A stretch of 64,000 nt of DNA, from assembly GCF_000600085.1 (NCBI RefSeq), contig NZ_CP006821.1:248001-312000 (forward strand), written 5' to 3'. A model generated the notes under the pieces. That model saw nothing but the letters and a program-made list of their open reading frames with translations. It was not told where the DNA came from and searched no databases. The position numbers were made by a program, and so were the translations under genes. This document shows positions 37,701-47,347 of this stretch, in pieces. Source of the DNA: Helicobacter pylori oki112 (GTDB lineage: Bacteria; Campylobacterota; Campylobacteria; Campylobacterales; Helicobacteraceae). Each line of letters starts with the position of its first letter. The first letter of the stretch is position 1.

Positions 37701-38873
37701 ATGCAAGTGATTCCTTTAAAACCTTTAGACAATAAGACCTTAGAAGAAATCGGCTTAGATTGGCACACTAACGACGACATGTCATCTTATATCGCTGATG
37801 AAATGGTGGTTGTTTCTCAAAAAGAAGCGGACGCTTATTATGATGCTTGTAATGAGCTTTATGATATGTTTGTAGAGACGGCTGAAGAGGCCATTAAAAA
37901 CGATCGCTTTTTTGAATTGGATGTTCCTAACGCGCTCATTCCTATGATCAAACAGAGTTTTGAAGAAGAAGTGCATTGGCACATTTATGGGCGTTTTGAT
38001 TTAGCCGGGGGGCTTGATGGCAAGCCCATTAAATTACTGGAATTTAACGCTGATACCCCCACCATGCTTTATGAAACCGCAGTGATTCAATGGGCGTTAC
38101 TCAAAGCGAATGGCTATGATGAAAACAAGCAATTCAATAACCTTTATGAAGCGCTTGGCGAGAATTTTAAACGCATGGTAACTTTAGGCGAAGACACGAG
38201 CCGTTTTGAGGAAATGTATGAGGGGTGGAAAATCCTTTTTTCAAGCGTTAGGGGGAATATTGAAGAAGAGTGCACCATGCGTTTTTTGCAAGACGCTGCT
38301 CAGAGCGTGGGGTTTGAAACGGATTTTTCTTACATTGATGAGGTGGAGTTTAATGTAGAAGAGGGCGTGTTTAAAAACGGCTTGAATTATGAGTTTTTAT
38401 TCAAACTGATCCCATGGGAAAACATCGCTATTGATGAGCCAGAATTAGCCCTTTTGATGCAAGGCATGATGGAAAATAAAAACACGATTTTTTTAAACCC
38501 GGCTTATACGATCCTTTTCCAATCCAAGCGTTTTTTAAAACTTTTATGGGACAGATACCCCAAACACCCCTTATTGTTAGAAACGAGTTATGAGCCTTTA
38601 GCCTATAAAAAGCAAATCAAAAAAGTGGCTTTTGGTAGGGAAGGGGCGAATAGTGAAATCTTTGAAGCTTCCATGCAATCGCTTTTAAAAACCGATGGCG
38701 TTTATTCTAACCACAAACCCATTTATCAAGAATTTTACGAGCTCAATTCGCATAACGGGTTGTATTATCAGCCTAATGTGTTTTTTGCTTATGAATCTTG
38801 CGCGTTAGGGTTTAGAAAAGGGGGGTTAATTTTGGATAATTTTTCTAAATTCGTGAGCCACAGGTTGCAATAA
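37701..38873 (+). CDS. Glutathionylspermidine synthase-like ATP-grasp protein
   Basis: 390 aa. Related to the C-terminal synthetase half of glutathionylspermidine synthase and to E. coli YgiC/YjfC, seen in GRFDLAGGLDG, KLLEFNADTPTMLYE, LFSSVRGNIEEE and YNPNVF-like ATP-grasp segments. H. pylori lacks glutathione, so the product is probably a different peptide-amine conjugate or unknown. Its stop overlaps the next start by one base (TAATG). Confidence 0.88.
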   Translation: MQVIPLKPLDNKTLEEIGLDWHTNDDMSSYIADEMVVVSQKEADAYYDACNELYDMFVETAEEAIKNDRFFELDVPNALIPMIKQSFEEEVHWHIYGRFDLAGGLDGKPIKLLEFNADTPTMLYETAVIQWALLKANGYDENKQFNNLYEALGENFKRMVTLGEDTSRFEEMYEGWKILFSSVRGNIEEECTMRFLQDAAQSVGFETDFSYIDEVEFNVEEGVFKNGLNYEFLFKLIPWENIAIDEPELALLMQGMMENKNTIFLNPAYTILFQSKRFLKLLWDRYPKHPLLLETSYEPLAYKKQIKKVAFGREGANSEIFEASMQSLLKTDGVYSNHKPIYQEFYELNSHNGLYYQPNVFFAYESCALGFRKGGLILDNFSKFVSHRLQ

Positions 38874-39403
38874 TGACTGCAATGATGCGTTATTTTCACA
38901 TCTATGCGACCACTTTTTTCTTCCCTTTGGCGCTTCTTTTTGCGGTTAGCGGGCTTTCATTGCTCTTTGGGGTGCGCCAAGACACTGGCGCTACTATCAA
39001 AGAGTGGGTTTTAGAAAAATCCTTAAAAAAAGAAGAACGATTGGATTTTTTAAAAGACTTTCTAAAAGAAAACCATATCGCTATGCCTAAAAAGATAGAG
39101 CCTAGAGAGCATAGAGGAGCGTTAGTCATTGGCATGCCTTTGTATGAAATCAACCTTGAAACTAAAGGCGATCAAACAAAAATCAAAACCATTGAGAGGG
39201 GCTTTTTAGGCGCGCTCATCATGCTGCATAAGGCTAAGGTGGGCGTTGTGTTTAAGGTGCTTTTGGGGATTTTTTGCGTGTTTTTATTGTTGTTTTATTT
39301 GAGCGCATTTTTAATGGTGGCTTTTAAGGACACTAAACGCATGTTTGTAAGCGTTTTGATAGGGAGTGTGGTGTTCTTTGGAGCGATCTATTGGTCTTTG
39401 TAG
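38873..39403 (+). CDS. PepSY-like membrane protein (HP0234)
   Basis: A 176 aa protein with an N-terminal hydrophobic hairpin (IYATTFFFPLALLFAVSGLSLL), a soluble charged segment and two C-terminal membrane segments (VVFKVLLGIFCVFLLLFYLS and VSVLIGSVVFFGAIYW). The layout resembles PepSY-associated membrane proteins. Function unknown. Translationally coupled to the ATP-grasp gene by a one-base overlap, suggesting a joint role. Confidence 0.8.
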   Translation: MTAMMRYFHIYATTFFFPLALLFAVSGLSLLFGVRQDTGATIKEWVLEKSLKKEERLDFLKDFLKENHIAMPKKIEPREHRGALVIGMPLYEINLETKGDQTKIKTIERGFLGALIMLHKAKVGVVFKVLLGIFCVFLLLFYLSAFLMVAFKDTKRMFVSVLIGSVVFFGAIYWSL

Positions 39404-39439
39404 GATTAAAATATCAGCTCTGTTTTGGATATTGGTCAT

Positions 39440-39640
39440 GAAATCTAAAAAATACCTTTGGGTGTTTTGACAACCAAAATAAAAAAGCTTGCGAAAAGCG
39501 AGCGATAATTTCTCATAACGCGCTCTTAGGGGGTTAGGGGGATTTTAAAAAAGGGGGTTGTAGGGGAGTGATTTCAAAATACCCCTTATCCTTTTATGAG
39601 TTTTAAAAACCCTATTTTTTAAAAAAATAAAGAATAACTA
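39440..39640 (+). repeat. Dispersed intergenic element, copy B
   Basis: Plus-strand homologue of the element at 4371-4585. It carries ATGAAATCTAAAAAA, then hairpin GCTTGC-GAAAA-GCGAGC (39487-39503), GATAATTTCTCATAACGCG, GGGGTTAGGGGG, a second stem from GGGG to CCCC (39553-39576), TATCC, GAGTTT and TTTTTTAAAAAAA. Stem bases differ from copy A but pairing is kept. Begins about 40-80 bases after the stop of the rightward gene at 38873-39403. Confidence 0.7.
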
Positions 39641-40172
39641 AACCAACACAAAAAACCCCTAAAACTCTATCTTTAAACTAAAAGCGTTTTTATCTGTCTC
39701 ATCTGACAACAATTTTTAAAAGAACGCTTGAAATTTAACTATTTTTCGTTATTTTTATCAAGTCTTTTTATAGCGTGCATACCGCTCTGTTATCGTGTAA
39801 TTCGTATTTGTAGCGTGCTTATAATAATAACCACGCAAAAGCCATAAATTAAAGCTATTGAAAAACACAACCAAACGCATATCTATCCATAGTGCAAAAA
39901 CACGCTAAAACATTTTTATAGGACTTTTAAACCTAAAACCCACTTCAAGCTAACCTAACAAAAATTTACACCATAAAAATACACTACAAACACAACCAAA
40001 CAACCGCAAAAAACATTCAAAAAGTTTTCTTTTTGAAAATAGACAAATCCCTAAAAACACTAAAGATTAAAAATTAATAGGGTGGGTTTCTGCTTCAGCT
40101 CTTAAAACAGAGCCAAATCTTTGAAAAGTTTTGAGTCAAACACGATGATAATTTAGGGGATTGGTTAAATTT
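39641..40172. other. Gene-free interval between HP0234 and hcpE
   Basis: About 530 bases without a coding frame longer than roughly 15 codons on either strand. It holds a TATAAT at about 39831, a duplicated TAGCGTGC (about 39772 and 39814) and two copies of a motif close to AACACAACCAAAC (about 39860 and 39991). A small RNA is possible but not shown. Confidence 0.4.
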
Positions 40173-41240
40173 TCAATACCCCCTAAGTTTAGTGAGGTTT
40201 TCGCATGCTTGTTTCATGCCCAGCTTACAGCCCTTGTCATAAATCATTATGGCGTTTTCTTTATCTTTCATGTTGTAATACATGCCCGCTAGAGCGAAGC
40301 AACCCACTTCATCGCCCATATCGCAACCCCTTTCATAATTATCAAGGGCTTTCCTCAAGTCTTTTGGAACAGCATCCCCTTGGGAATACATAAATCCCAT
40401 CCTGGAGCAACTCACCGCGCTCCCCATATCGCATGCTTTTTTGAAATAATTAAAAGCATTTTGGGGATCTTTTTTGACATACCTGCCTAACATATACATA
40501 GAGCCCAAACTCGCGCAACCATCAGAATTGTTTAATCCGCAAGCTTTTTGCAAATAATCAAACGCCACTTCAAAATCTTCATCAAGCCCTGCATCGCCAT
40601 TTTCAAATAAACTCCCTAACGCGCGACAAGCCTGCCCATCATTCAATCGGCACGCTTTCAAATAATAGATGACGGCTTTATGGTTGCTTTGTTTGACTCC
40701 TAAAAAGCCTTTTTCATAAGCCACGCCCAAAACATAACACCCATTAGCCATATCAAAATTACAGCTTTTTTGGTAGTAGGTAACCGCTTGAGCGGCATTG
40801 CCTTTGATTTTTCGGTCATAAATAATGCCTAAATTGTAGCAACTCTCAGGGTGTTTTAAAACGCACGCCTTAGCATAAGCGTCAATGGCCTCTTGATAAT
40901 TTTGAGTCGTGCCTAACCCCTCATCATAAAGCCCCCCTAAACCAAAACACCCTTCCCTATCATCAGCCTGGCATGCGCTTTGGTAATATTCTAGGGCTTT
41001 TTTATAATCTATTCTAGTGCCTTGCCCGTTTTCATAAATGATTCCTAATTGCGTGCAACCTTCACTCACCCCATCGTTGCATGCTTTTTTAAAATAAGAT
41101 GTAGCTTTAGAATAGTTCCCGCTTTTATAGGCTTTTTCGCCAATCCCTAAAAAGCTATTGTCTTGTTTCCCCCATAAATGGGCATTCAAGCTCCAAAAAA
41201 ATAACCCACAAACTAATATTTTTAAAAATTTGACACTCAT
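40173..41240 (-). CDS. hcpE: Cysteine-rich Sel1-repeat protein HcpE
   Basis: A 355 aa secreted protein of the Hcp family with signal LKILVCGLFFWSLNAHLWG and about nine Sel1-like repeats, each with a cysteine pair (for example YYQSACQADDREGCFGLG). HcpE (HP0235) is known to be secreted and antigenic, and its folding depends on the Dsb system, the gene for which lies about 4 kb away. Paralogue of hcpA at 14348. Single leftward gene. Confidence 0.92.
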   Translation of the reverse strand: MSVKFLKILVCGLFFWSLNAHLWGKQDNSFLGIGEKAYKSGNYSKATSYFKKACNDGVSEGCTQLGIIYENGQGTRIDYKKALEYYQSACQADDREGCFGLGGLYDEGLGTTQNYQEAIDAYAKACVLKHPESCYNLGIIYDRKIKGNAAQAVTYYQKSCNFDMANGCYVLGVAYEKGFLGVKQSNHKAVIYYLKACRLNDGQACRALGSLFENGDAGLDEDFEVAFDYLQKACGLNNSDGCASLGSMYMLGRYVKKDPQNAFNYFKKACDMGSAVSCSRMGFMYSQGDAVPKDLRKALDNYERGCDMGDEVGCFALAGMYYNMKDKENAIMIYDKGCKLGMKQACENLTKLRGY

Positions 41241-41333
41241 TTTTACCTTCTTTATAAATTCTGATTTTTAGAACCCTCTTCAATCAAAACAAAAAATGCA
41301 ACGCTCCATTTTAACATAAATCAAGCGCTTTGA

Positions 41334-41705
41334 TTAAGGCTTAGGAGAATCCTTACGCTCTTCTTTATGCTCTAAAGAGGTGATATAAAGGTAAATCGCT
41401 TGGATTTCTTCTAAATTGAGATTGTATTTAGGCATCATGCCTTTGCCTAAACTCAAGGCGTCTTTAAAGGTTTTAAAATCTAAATGGTTGATTTTAGGGG
41501 CGTAGAGGATTTTTTTCTCGCCTTTTTCATAATAAAAGGTGATTTCTTGTTTTTCGCCTTTAATGCCATGGCATTTCGCGCACACAACACCCCTAGGGTT
41601 TTTATAAAGAGCCATCCCGTATTCCAAATCAGAGATGAAATCCGCTTCTTTAGCGCCTAAAATTAACCACCACCCAAACAAAACCAGCGCGATAAACAAA
41701 CGCAT
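41334..41705 (-). CDS. Single-haem c-type cytochrome (HP0236)
   Basis: A 123 aa exported protein with signal LFIALVLFGWWLILGAKEA, haem-binding CAKCH (VVCAKCHGIKG) and a later methionine ligand candidate in GKGMMPKYNL. The helix EEIQAIYLYI is typical of class I cytochromes c. Start overlaps the hemC stop (TAATG). Sits last in a leftward cluster with haem-synthesis genes, a fitting partner. Redox partner unknown. Confidence 0.88.
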   Translation of the reverse strand: MRLFIALVLFGWWLILGAKEADFISDLEYGMALYKNPRGVVCAKCHGIKGEKQEITFYYEKGEKKILYAPKINHLDFKTFKDALSLGKGMMPKYNLNLEEIQAIYLYITSLEHKEERKDSPKP

Positions 41706-42625
41706 TAAAACAACTGCGCCTTTTCTAAAATCTCTTTAGCCCCGCTTTGCAAAAATTCTTCTAAAAGCTCTTGCACTAAATCAAACGCCTTAGCTTTATC
41801 CCCTTGCTTTTCTTTAGTAATGGCTTCTTTCCCGTTAGGCAAGCCTAAAACCGCTTGGATTTTAACCCTATCGCCCATTAAACTCGCATGCACGCCTATA
41901 GGGATCTGACACCCCCCATTAAGCCCCTTGATAAACTCCCTTTCTAAATGGCAGCAAAACGCGCTTTCTTCATCATTGAGTTTTTGAAGCGTGGCAAAAT
42001 GCTTGTGGTTTTTGAGCATTTCTACCCCTAAAGCCCCCTGACCCATGCTAGGAATCATTTCTTCCACGCTAAAAGCCTTGCGGTATTTCGCTCCTTGAAT
42101 TTCTAGGCGGCACAACCCGGCTTCAGCTAAAATGATAGCATCAAATTCTCCGCATTCAAGCTTTTTCAAACGGGTTTGGACATTCCCCCTTAAGCTTTCT
42201 GTGTCTAGATCCTGGCGCTTTAATTTGAGCTGCATAGAGCGCCTTAAAGAAGTCGTGCCAACCTTGGCTCCTTTAGGCAAGCTCATCAAATCAGGGAATT
42301 TCACGCTCAAAAAAGTGTCCCTCGCATCAGCCCTTTTAGTGATGCATGCCAAGTCTAACCCCTTTTCAAACACGACCGGCACATCTTTTAAAGAATGCAC
42401 CGCCAAATCAATTTCGCCTTTTAAAAGCAATTCTTCTAATTCCTTAGTGAATAGCCCCTTACCGCCAATCTTATTTAAAGGGGTGTCTAAGATTTTATCG
42501 CCCTTAGTCTTAACGATTTGAATCTCGCTTTCTATCAAGCATTCTTTTTTCAGGCGTTCTTTAATGTGATTCGCTTGCCATAAGGCTAATTCGCTCCCCC
42601 TAGAGCCAATCACTAAATTTCCCAC
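41705..42625 (-). CDS. hemC: Porphobilinogen deaminase
   Basis: Polymerises four porphobilinogens into hydroxymethylbilane in haem synthesis. At 306 aa it has standard length. It starts MGNLVIGSRGSELALWQA. Visible motifs are HSLKDVP, RRSMQLK, RGNVQTRL and the dipyrromethane cofactor cysteine in LNGGCQIPIG. GTG start at 42625 with GGGGGAG upstream. Follows proS by 10 bases. Confidence 0.97.
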   Translation of the reverse strand: MGNLVIGSRGSELALWQANHIKERLKKECLIESEIQIVKTKGDKILDTPLNKIGGKGLFTKELEELLLKGEIDLAVHSLKDVPVVFEKGLDLACITKRADARDTFLSVKFPDLMSLPKGAKVGTTSLRRSMQLKLKRQDLDTESLRGNVQTRLKKLECGEFDAIILAEAGLCRLEIQGAKYRKAFSVEEMIPSMGQGALGVEMLKNHKHFATLQKLNDEESAFCCHLEREFIKGLNGGCQIPIGVHASLMGDRVKIQAVLGLPNGKEAITKEKQGDKAKAFDLVQELLEEFLQSGAKEILEKAQLF

Positions 42626-42635
42626 TCACTCCCCC

Positions 42636-44369
42636 TTATTCGCTCGCTAACATTTCTAAAATTTTTTCTTCTAATTCGGTGTCTTTAAGCGTTTGTTTTT
42701 CTAAATTAGCGCGTTTGATGCATTCAAATTCTTTACTCTCTAAAGTTTGTTTCCCAATAATGAGCGCCAATCGTTCCCCAATCAATTCAAAATCCCTCAT
42801 CTTCGCCCCAAAACGCGCGTCTCTGTCATCTAACAGCGCATCAACGCCCTTTTGGAGCAGCCTTTCATACACTTCAAAAGCGAGTTTTTTTTGCACTTCA
42901 TCTTTCAGGTTAGAAACCACGATCACCACATCAAAGGGAGCGGTATTTTTCGTCCACACACAGCCTAAATCATCGCTTTTTTGCTCTAAAATCGCGCTGA
43001 GCAACCGGCTAATGCCTATCCCATAGCACCCCATTTCAAAAAACCTCTCCTTACCATTCTTATCCAAGAAACTCGCTTTCAAGCTTTTAGCATAGCCTTG
43101 TCCGAGTTTGAAAATATGCCCCACTTCCAAACTCTTATGGTATTTCAACGCTCCTTGACAATTAGGGCAATGATCGCTCTCTTTAACCTGGACAATATCC
43201 GCATAAACAAGATTTTCAAACCCTTTTAAATCCACGCCCACCGCATGAAAATCCTTTTCATTAGCCCCAGCGATCAAACAATCACTCTCTTTTAAATCTT
43301 CATCAAAAACAATGTAAGAAACATGCTTTTTCAAGCCATAAGGCCCTATAAAACCCGCTATTAACCCCGCATTATCCAAATCTTTTTGACTCGCCTCTCT
43401 CAATTCTAAAGCGTTCGCTCCTATAATGTTCAAGGCGTTTAGGGCTTTAACTTCCTCTAAATTATCATCGCCCCTAACAAAAAAGCACGCTAGGGTTTCT
43501 TTATCTTTATGGATCACTTTCCTGACAAGCGCTTTTAAGACAAAATAAGGCTCTGTTTTAAAAAACTCCGCCACGCTTTGTGCGCTGGTGGTATTAGGGG
43601 TAGGGAATTTCGCTAATTGCGCTTTTGGGACATTTAAAGGCTCAGGCCTTTTAGAGCGTTTAGCGATTTCAATGTTGGCTGCATAATCGCAATTTTTACA
43701 CACCACGATCGTGTCTTCCCCGCATTCTGTTAAAACGACAAATTCCCTGCTTTTACTCCCCCCGATCGCCCCGCTATCCGCTTCCACAATGCGAAAATCC
43801 AAACCCAAATCGCTTAAAATCTCTTTATAAGCGTTTTGCGTGTTTAAAAATTCCTTATCCAAGCTCTCAGCGTCTTCATGAAAGCTATAACCATCTTTCA
43901 TGATAAATTCCCTCGCTCTCACTAGCCCGAATCGCGGGCGGATTTCATCACGGAATTTCGTGTGGATTTGATAGAGATGGACGGGCAATTGCTTGTAACT
44001 TTTAATGAAATTAGCGACAATTTCGGTGATATTTTCTTCTAAAGTGGGGCTTAAAACAAAATCATTGTCCTTTCGGTCTTTAAAAACCAATAATTCCTTG
44101 CCGTATTTATCCAAACGGCCTGATTTTTCCCACAAACTCGCCAAAACCACAAAACTCATTAAAATATTTTGTGCCCCATGCTCTTGCATGCGTTTGTGCG
44201 TGATGTTTTCTATTTTGTCTAGCACTTTTTTAGCTAAAGGCAAAAAATTATAAATTCCGCTGCCTACTTGATAAATATATCCTGCTTGAGCTAAGTGTTT
44301 ATGGCTTTTTAACACGGCATCTTTAGGGGGTTCTTTGAGAGTTGGGGCAAAGAGTTTTGAAAATAGCAT
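42636..44369 (-). CDS. proS: Prolyl-tRNA synthetase
   Basis: Bacterial-type ProRS of 577 aa. Class II motif 2 appears in [21 protein letters not shown] and motif 3 near [13 protein letters not shown]. The editing (INS) domain lies between roughly residues 220 and 400, and an anticodon-binding domain is at the C-terminus. Lies between hemA and hemC in the same direction, 3 bases after hemA. Confidence 0.97.
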   Translation of the reverse strand: MLFSKLFAPTLKEPPKDAVLKSHKHLAQAGYIYQVGSGIYNFLPLAKKVLDKIENITHKRMQEHGAQNILMSFVVLASLWEKSGRLDKYGKELLVFKDRKDNDFVLSPTLEENITEIVANFIKSYKQLPVHLYQIHTKFRDEIRPRFGLVRAREFIMKDGYSFHEDAESLDKEFLNTQNAYKEILSDLGLDFRIVEADSGAIGGSKSREFVVLTECGEDTIVVCKNCDYAANIEIAKRSKRPEPLNVPKAQLAKFPTPNTTSAQSVAEFFKTEPYFVLKALVRKVIHKDKETLACFFVRGDDNLEEVKALNALNIIGANALELREASQKDLDNAGLIAGFIGPYGLKKHVSYIVFDEDLKESDCLIAGANEKDFHAVGVDLKGFENLVYADIVQVKESDHCPNCQGALKYHKSLEVGHIFKLGQGYAKSLKASFLDKNGKERFFEMGCYGIGISRLLSAILEQKSDDLGCVWTKNTAPFDVVIVVSNLKDEVQKKLAFEVYERLLQKGVDALLDDRDARFGAKMRDFELIGERLALIIGKQTLESKEFECIKRANLEKQTLKDTELEEKILEMLASE

Positions 44370-44372
44370 GCA

Positions 44373-45722
44373 TTATTCCTCGTAATATTCGCATTTATAG
44401 AGATTTAAATTCTGGGCATGATTAGCGTTAGATTTGTCTAAATTAAATAAGTTTTTAATTGCGCCCACAAGCACATCGGATTCTTCTTTTTGAGCGTTCT
44501 TCTTTAAGGCGATGGTGGGGTGGTGTAAAAAGGTATTGAAAGCGTTGTGCAAGATCTTCTCAATGTTGTTTTCGTATTCTTTAGGCACATAGCGTTTTTT
44601 AAGCGCTTTTTGCAATTCCCTTTGGGCTGAAATCCTAGCCAATTCCCTTAAATCCTTAATCACAGGCTCTACTTCCAAACTTTGGATCCATTGGTAAAAC
44701 TCCATTGTGGCAAGCCCTACAATCTCATAAGCTTTCGTCCTGCTCTCTTGCCTGTTTTCCACATTTTCTCTCACCATAGGCTCTAAATCATCAACGCTGT
44801 ATAGGAAAATATTATCCAATACCGGCTTTTCAATGTTTCGTGGCACGGCTAAATCAAACCAAAAACGCCTGAAAATCGTTTCTTTTAACATGCCATTTTG
44901 CACGATAAAATGCGGCGAAGAAGTGGCGCAAAAAAGCAGTTCGTATTCATTGATATGAGCGTTTAAATTTTCTATATTTTGAAAGCTCACTTTTTTAGGT
45001 TCTTCTAATTCTTTGATGAAATCTTCAAATTTAGCCGCATTACGCCCTAAAATAAGCACTTCAAATTGCTTGTTCAAAAGGTGTTTGATGACCAATTGAG
45101 CCATCTCGCCAAGCCCTATCACAAGGGCTTTTTTATCCTTAATCCTTTCTTTTTCAAAAATATTAAGCGCTTCTTTGACCGCCACTGAAGAGATGGAGAC
45201 CCCTTGCTTGGAAATGCCGGTTAGATTGCGCACTTTAGCGGCGCATTTGAAAGCAAAATGGAGCAATCGGGTTAAATCTTTAGAGCAAAATTTCTCTTCA
45301 AAAGCGAATTTATAGGCGTTTTTCATCTGCCCTGTGATTTGAGTTTCTCCCACCACTAGGCTATCCAAACTGCTGCACACGCTAAAGACATGATGGACGG
45401 CGCTTTCATCAGTATTGATTAAAACGCATTTTTCTAAATCAGACACGCTCATTTTTTTATTTTGAGCCAGGATTTTTAATAACGCGTTTTTTTGTTCATT
45501 AGTATTAGCGCCGTGTTTTAGGCTCGCATAGATTTCAAAGCGATTGCATGTGGATAACACCATGCACTCTTTGATGTTAGGGCAATGGTTTTTAATGGTT
45601 TGTAAAAATTCTTTAAGCGTTGCACTCGAATTGATAGCGAGTTTTTCTCGCATTTCTAAGCTCATGCTTTTATGCGTAAAGGCTAGGGTGAAATATTTTG
45701 ACAAATGAGTTTCTAACTCCAT
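44373..45722 (-). CDS. hemA: Glutamyl-tRNA reductase
   Basis: First enzyme of C5-pathway tetrapyrrole synthesis. The 449 aa protein has the active-site cysteine in VLSTCNRFEIYA, the substrate motif GETQITGQMKNAY and the NADPH fold at KKALVIGLGEMAQL. Its ATG overlaps the prenyl synthase stop by one base. Clustered with hemC and a c-type cytochrome. Confidence 0.97.
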   Translation of the reverse strand: MELETHLSKYFTLAFTHKSMSLEMREKLAINSSATLKEFLQTIKNHCPNIKECMVLSTCNRFEIYASLKHGANTNEQKNALLKILAQNKKMSVSDLEKCVLINTDESAVHHVFSVCSSLDSLVVGETQITGQMKNAYKFAFEEKFCSKDLTRLLHFAFKCAAKVRNLTGISKQGVSISSVAVKEALNIFEKERIKDKKALVIGLGEMAQLVIKHLLNKQFEVLILGRNAAKFEDFIKELEEPKKVSFQNIENLNAHINEYELLFCATSSPHFIVQNGMLKETIFRRFWFDLAVPRNIEKPVLDNIFLYSVDDLEPMVRENVENRQESRTKAYEIVGLATMEFYQWIQSLEVEPVIKDLRELARISAQRELQKALKKRYVPKEYENNIEKILHNAFNTFLHHPTIALKKNAQKEESDVLVGAIKNLFNLDKSNANHAQNLNLYKCEYYEE

Positions 45723-46645
45723 TAAAAAGTCCTATAAATGACATCTTGCGCTAGTTTTTCTAAAACCAAATTGTTTTCCCCTTTAATGGCTTCAAGGGCC
45801 TTTTTAGAATAAACTTGAGCGGTTTTAAGGGTTTCTTCTATGATACCATATTGCTTGAATTTTTCCTTAGTCCATTCTATGATTTCATGACTATCTTGTT
45901 TAAAATAAGAAATTAAAAGCCCTTGCTCATGCGGATTCAATTTTTCATATAAAAGCAAGTAAGGTAAAGTGGTCTTGCCCTCTTTAAAATCGCTAAAATT
46001 GGGCTTACCTAGAGTTTTGGCGTCTTGAGTGATGTCTAATAAATCATCAATGATTTGAAACGCCATGCCAAAATGCAGTCCAAAATCCGCATACATTTTG
46101 GCGTCTTTATTTAAAAGAATCGCCATGCTCTTTAGGCTCGCTTCCATGAAATGAGCGGTCTTGTCTTCTAAAATGCGCCAGTATTTTTGTTTGTCGCTAT
46201 TAAAACTTCCCCCCACAAACACATCTTCAATCTCGCCCCTAGAGAGCCTTAAAACCGCATTAGAGAGGATTTGAGCGATTACTTCACCCATTTTAGACAA
46301 TTCAAAAAAGGCTTTAGAATAAAACACATCCCCAAGCATCACGGCGTTAAAATTCCCAAAAAGAGCGTTAATGCTGGGGAGCTTTCGGCGCATGGTCGCT
46401 TTGTCAATCACATCATCATGCAATAAAGAAGCGGTCTGTATCATTTCTACAATCGCACACAAATTGAAGGCTTTATCTAATAAAATAGTGTCTGTTTTTT
46501 CGTCTAACAAAGCGAGCATGAGTTTGGAGCGCAGCATTTTTGAAGGGCCAATCTTAGAAAACAATGCATCTATAAAGCCGCTTTCTATTTCTTTGATCCA
46601 AGAAGCGATTTTATTTTGAATGGTTTTAAGTTGTTTTTCTTGCAT
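45722..46645 (-). CDS. Polyprenyl diphosphate synthase
   Basis: Trans-prenyl chain synthase of 307 aa. Both aspartate-rich motifs are present: LLHDDVIDKATMRR and QIIDDLLDITQD. Length and sequence suit a long-chain (for example octaprenyl, menaquinone tail) synthase more than a farnesyl synthase, but chain length cannot be fixed by eye. Uses MEP-pathway products (dxr at 20811). Overlaps hemA by one base. Confidence 0.9.
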   Translation of the reverse strand: MQEKQLKTIQNKIASWIKEIESGFIDALFSKIGPSKMLRSKLMLALLDEKTDTILLDKAFNLCAIVEMIQTASLLHDDVIDKATMRRKLPSINALFGNFNAVMLGDVFYSKAFFELSKMGEVIAQILSNAVLRLSRGEIEDVFVGGSFNSDKQKYWRILEDKTAHFMEASLKSMAILLNKDAKMYADFGLHFGMAFQIIDDLLDITQDAKTLGKPNFSDFKEGKTTLPYLLLYEKLNPHEQGLLISYFKQDSHEIIEWTKEKFKQYGIIEETLKTAQVYSKKALEAIKGENNLVLEKLAQDVIYRTF

Positions 46646-46654
46646 GCAAATTCC

Positions 46655-47050
46655 TTAAGGCTCTTTAGGAGAAAAAACAAGGGGCATAAGGGCCAAAAGC
46701 CTTAAAGTGGCTTTATCTTCTTTGAAATCTTTAAACACAAGCGACAGAGTGCTGTTAGAAGAAAATTTTTCTTCAAAAACTTTGAGGTTATAGGTGTTTC
46801 TCGCATGATCGGTGTATAAAATAAACTGGTAAGGGAAATGGTTAAAACGCATGTTGATGACTAAACCTTTATTTGCATATAGCGTCCAATAGAACATGAT
46901 TTCTTTGGTTTGTTCATTTGAAGTGTCTTTGATGATCGCTTTAAACACTTCATCTTTTTTTAATTCTAGCGTTTTATCTATCCCATAATCAAGCCCAAAC
47001 GCTTTTAAAAAAAAGAGAAATATCAAGCCATAGCGGATAAGCTCATTCAT
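46655..47050 (-). CDS. Exported protein of unknown function (HP0241)
   Basis: About 131 aa, with an N-terminal hydrophobic segment (LIRYGLIFLFFLKAFG) and a basic beta-rich remainder, probably periplasmic. ATG 47050 is preferred to an upstream GTG at 47056. It overlaps the end of the HP0242 gene by 8 bases. No family with known function recognised. Lies between HP0242 and the prenyl synthase in one leftward unit. Confidence 0.75.
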   Translation of the reverse strand: MNELIRYGLIFLFFLKAFGLDYGIDKTLELKKDEVFKAIIKDTSNEQTKEIMFYWTLYANKGLVINMRFNHFPYQFILYTDHARNTYNLKVFEEKFSSNSTLSLVFKDFKEDKATLRLLALMPLVFSPKEP

Positions 47051-47327
47051 TCCCACTGAGAATATTCGCCATGGATTGGATCACAATGTCTGTTTTTCTG
47101 CTTTCTATTTTTTGCTGCAACTCTTCATCCATTCTCAAAGCTTTAGCGAAAGATTCAAACTTTTCTTCCAAGTCTTCTTTTTCTATAAAAGTTTCCAAAA
47201 GAGCCAAAAGCTCTAAAAGCCTTTCTAGCTCTTTTTTAGAAAGCTTTTTACTCGCATGAAAAATAATGTCATTCCACTTGTCTAAGGGGTTTCCCTCAAA
47301 AATTTCAAGCTCGCTGTAATCTCTCAT
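47043..47327 (-). CDS. Knotted all-helical protein HP0242 (DUF2018)
   Basis: A 94 aa acidic helical protein (MRDYSELEIFEGNPLDKWND, then KKLSKKELERLLELLALLE). From the literature, HP0242 forms a homodimer with a pseudo-knotted topology and has served as a model for knotted-protein folding. Its cellular function is unknown. The start at 47327 is chosen over an in-frame ATG at 47375 lying inside napA. Begins 20 bases after napA. Confidence 0.88.
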   Translation of the reverse strand: MRDYSELEIFEGNPLDKWNDIIFHASKKLSKKELERLLELLALLETFIEKEDLEEKFESFAKALRMDEELQQKIESRKTDIVIQSMANILSGNE

Positions 47328-47347
47328 GCTGGCTTCTTTTTGATAGC

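Noticed and set aside
39404..40172. aapA/IsoA type I toxin-antitoxin locus
   Set aside because: Looked on both strands for the short lysine-rich peptide with the SWKTLY-like core known from H. pylori AapA; none found.
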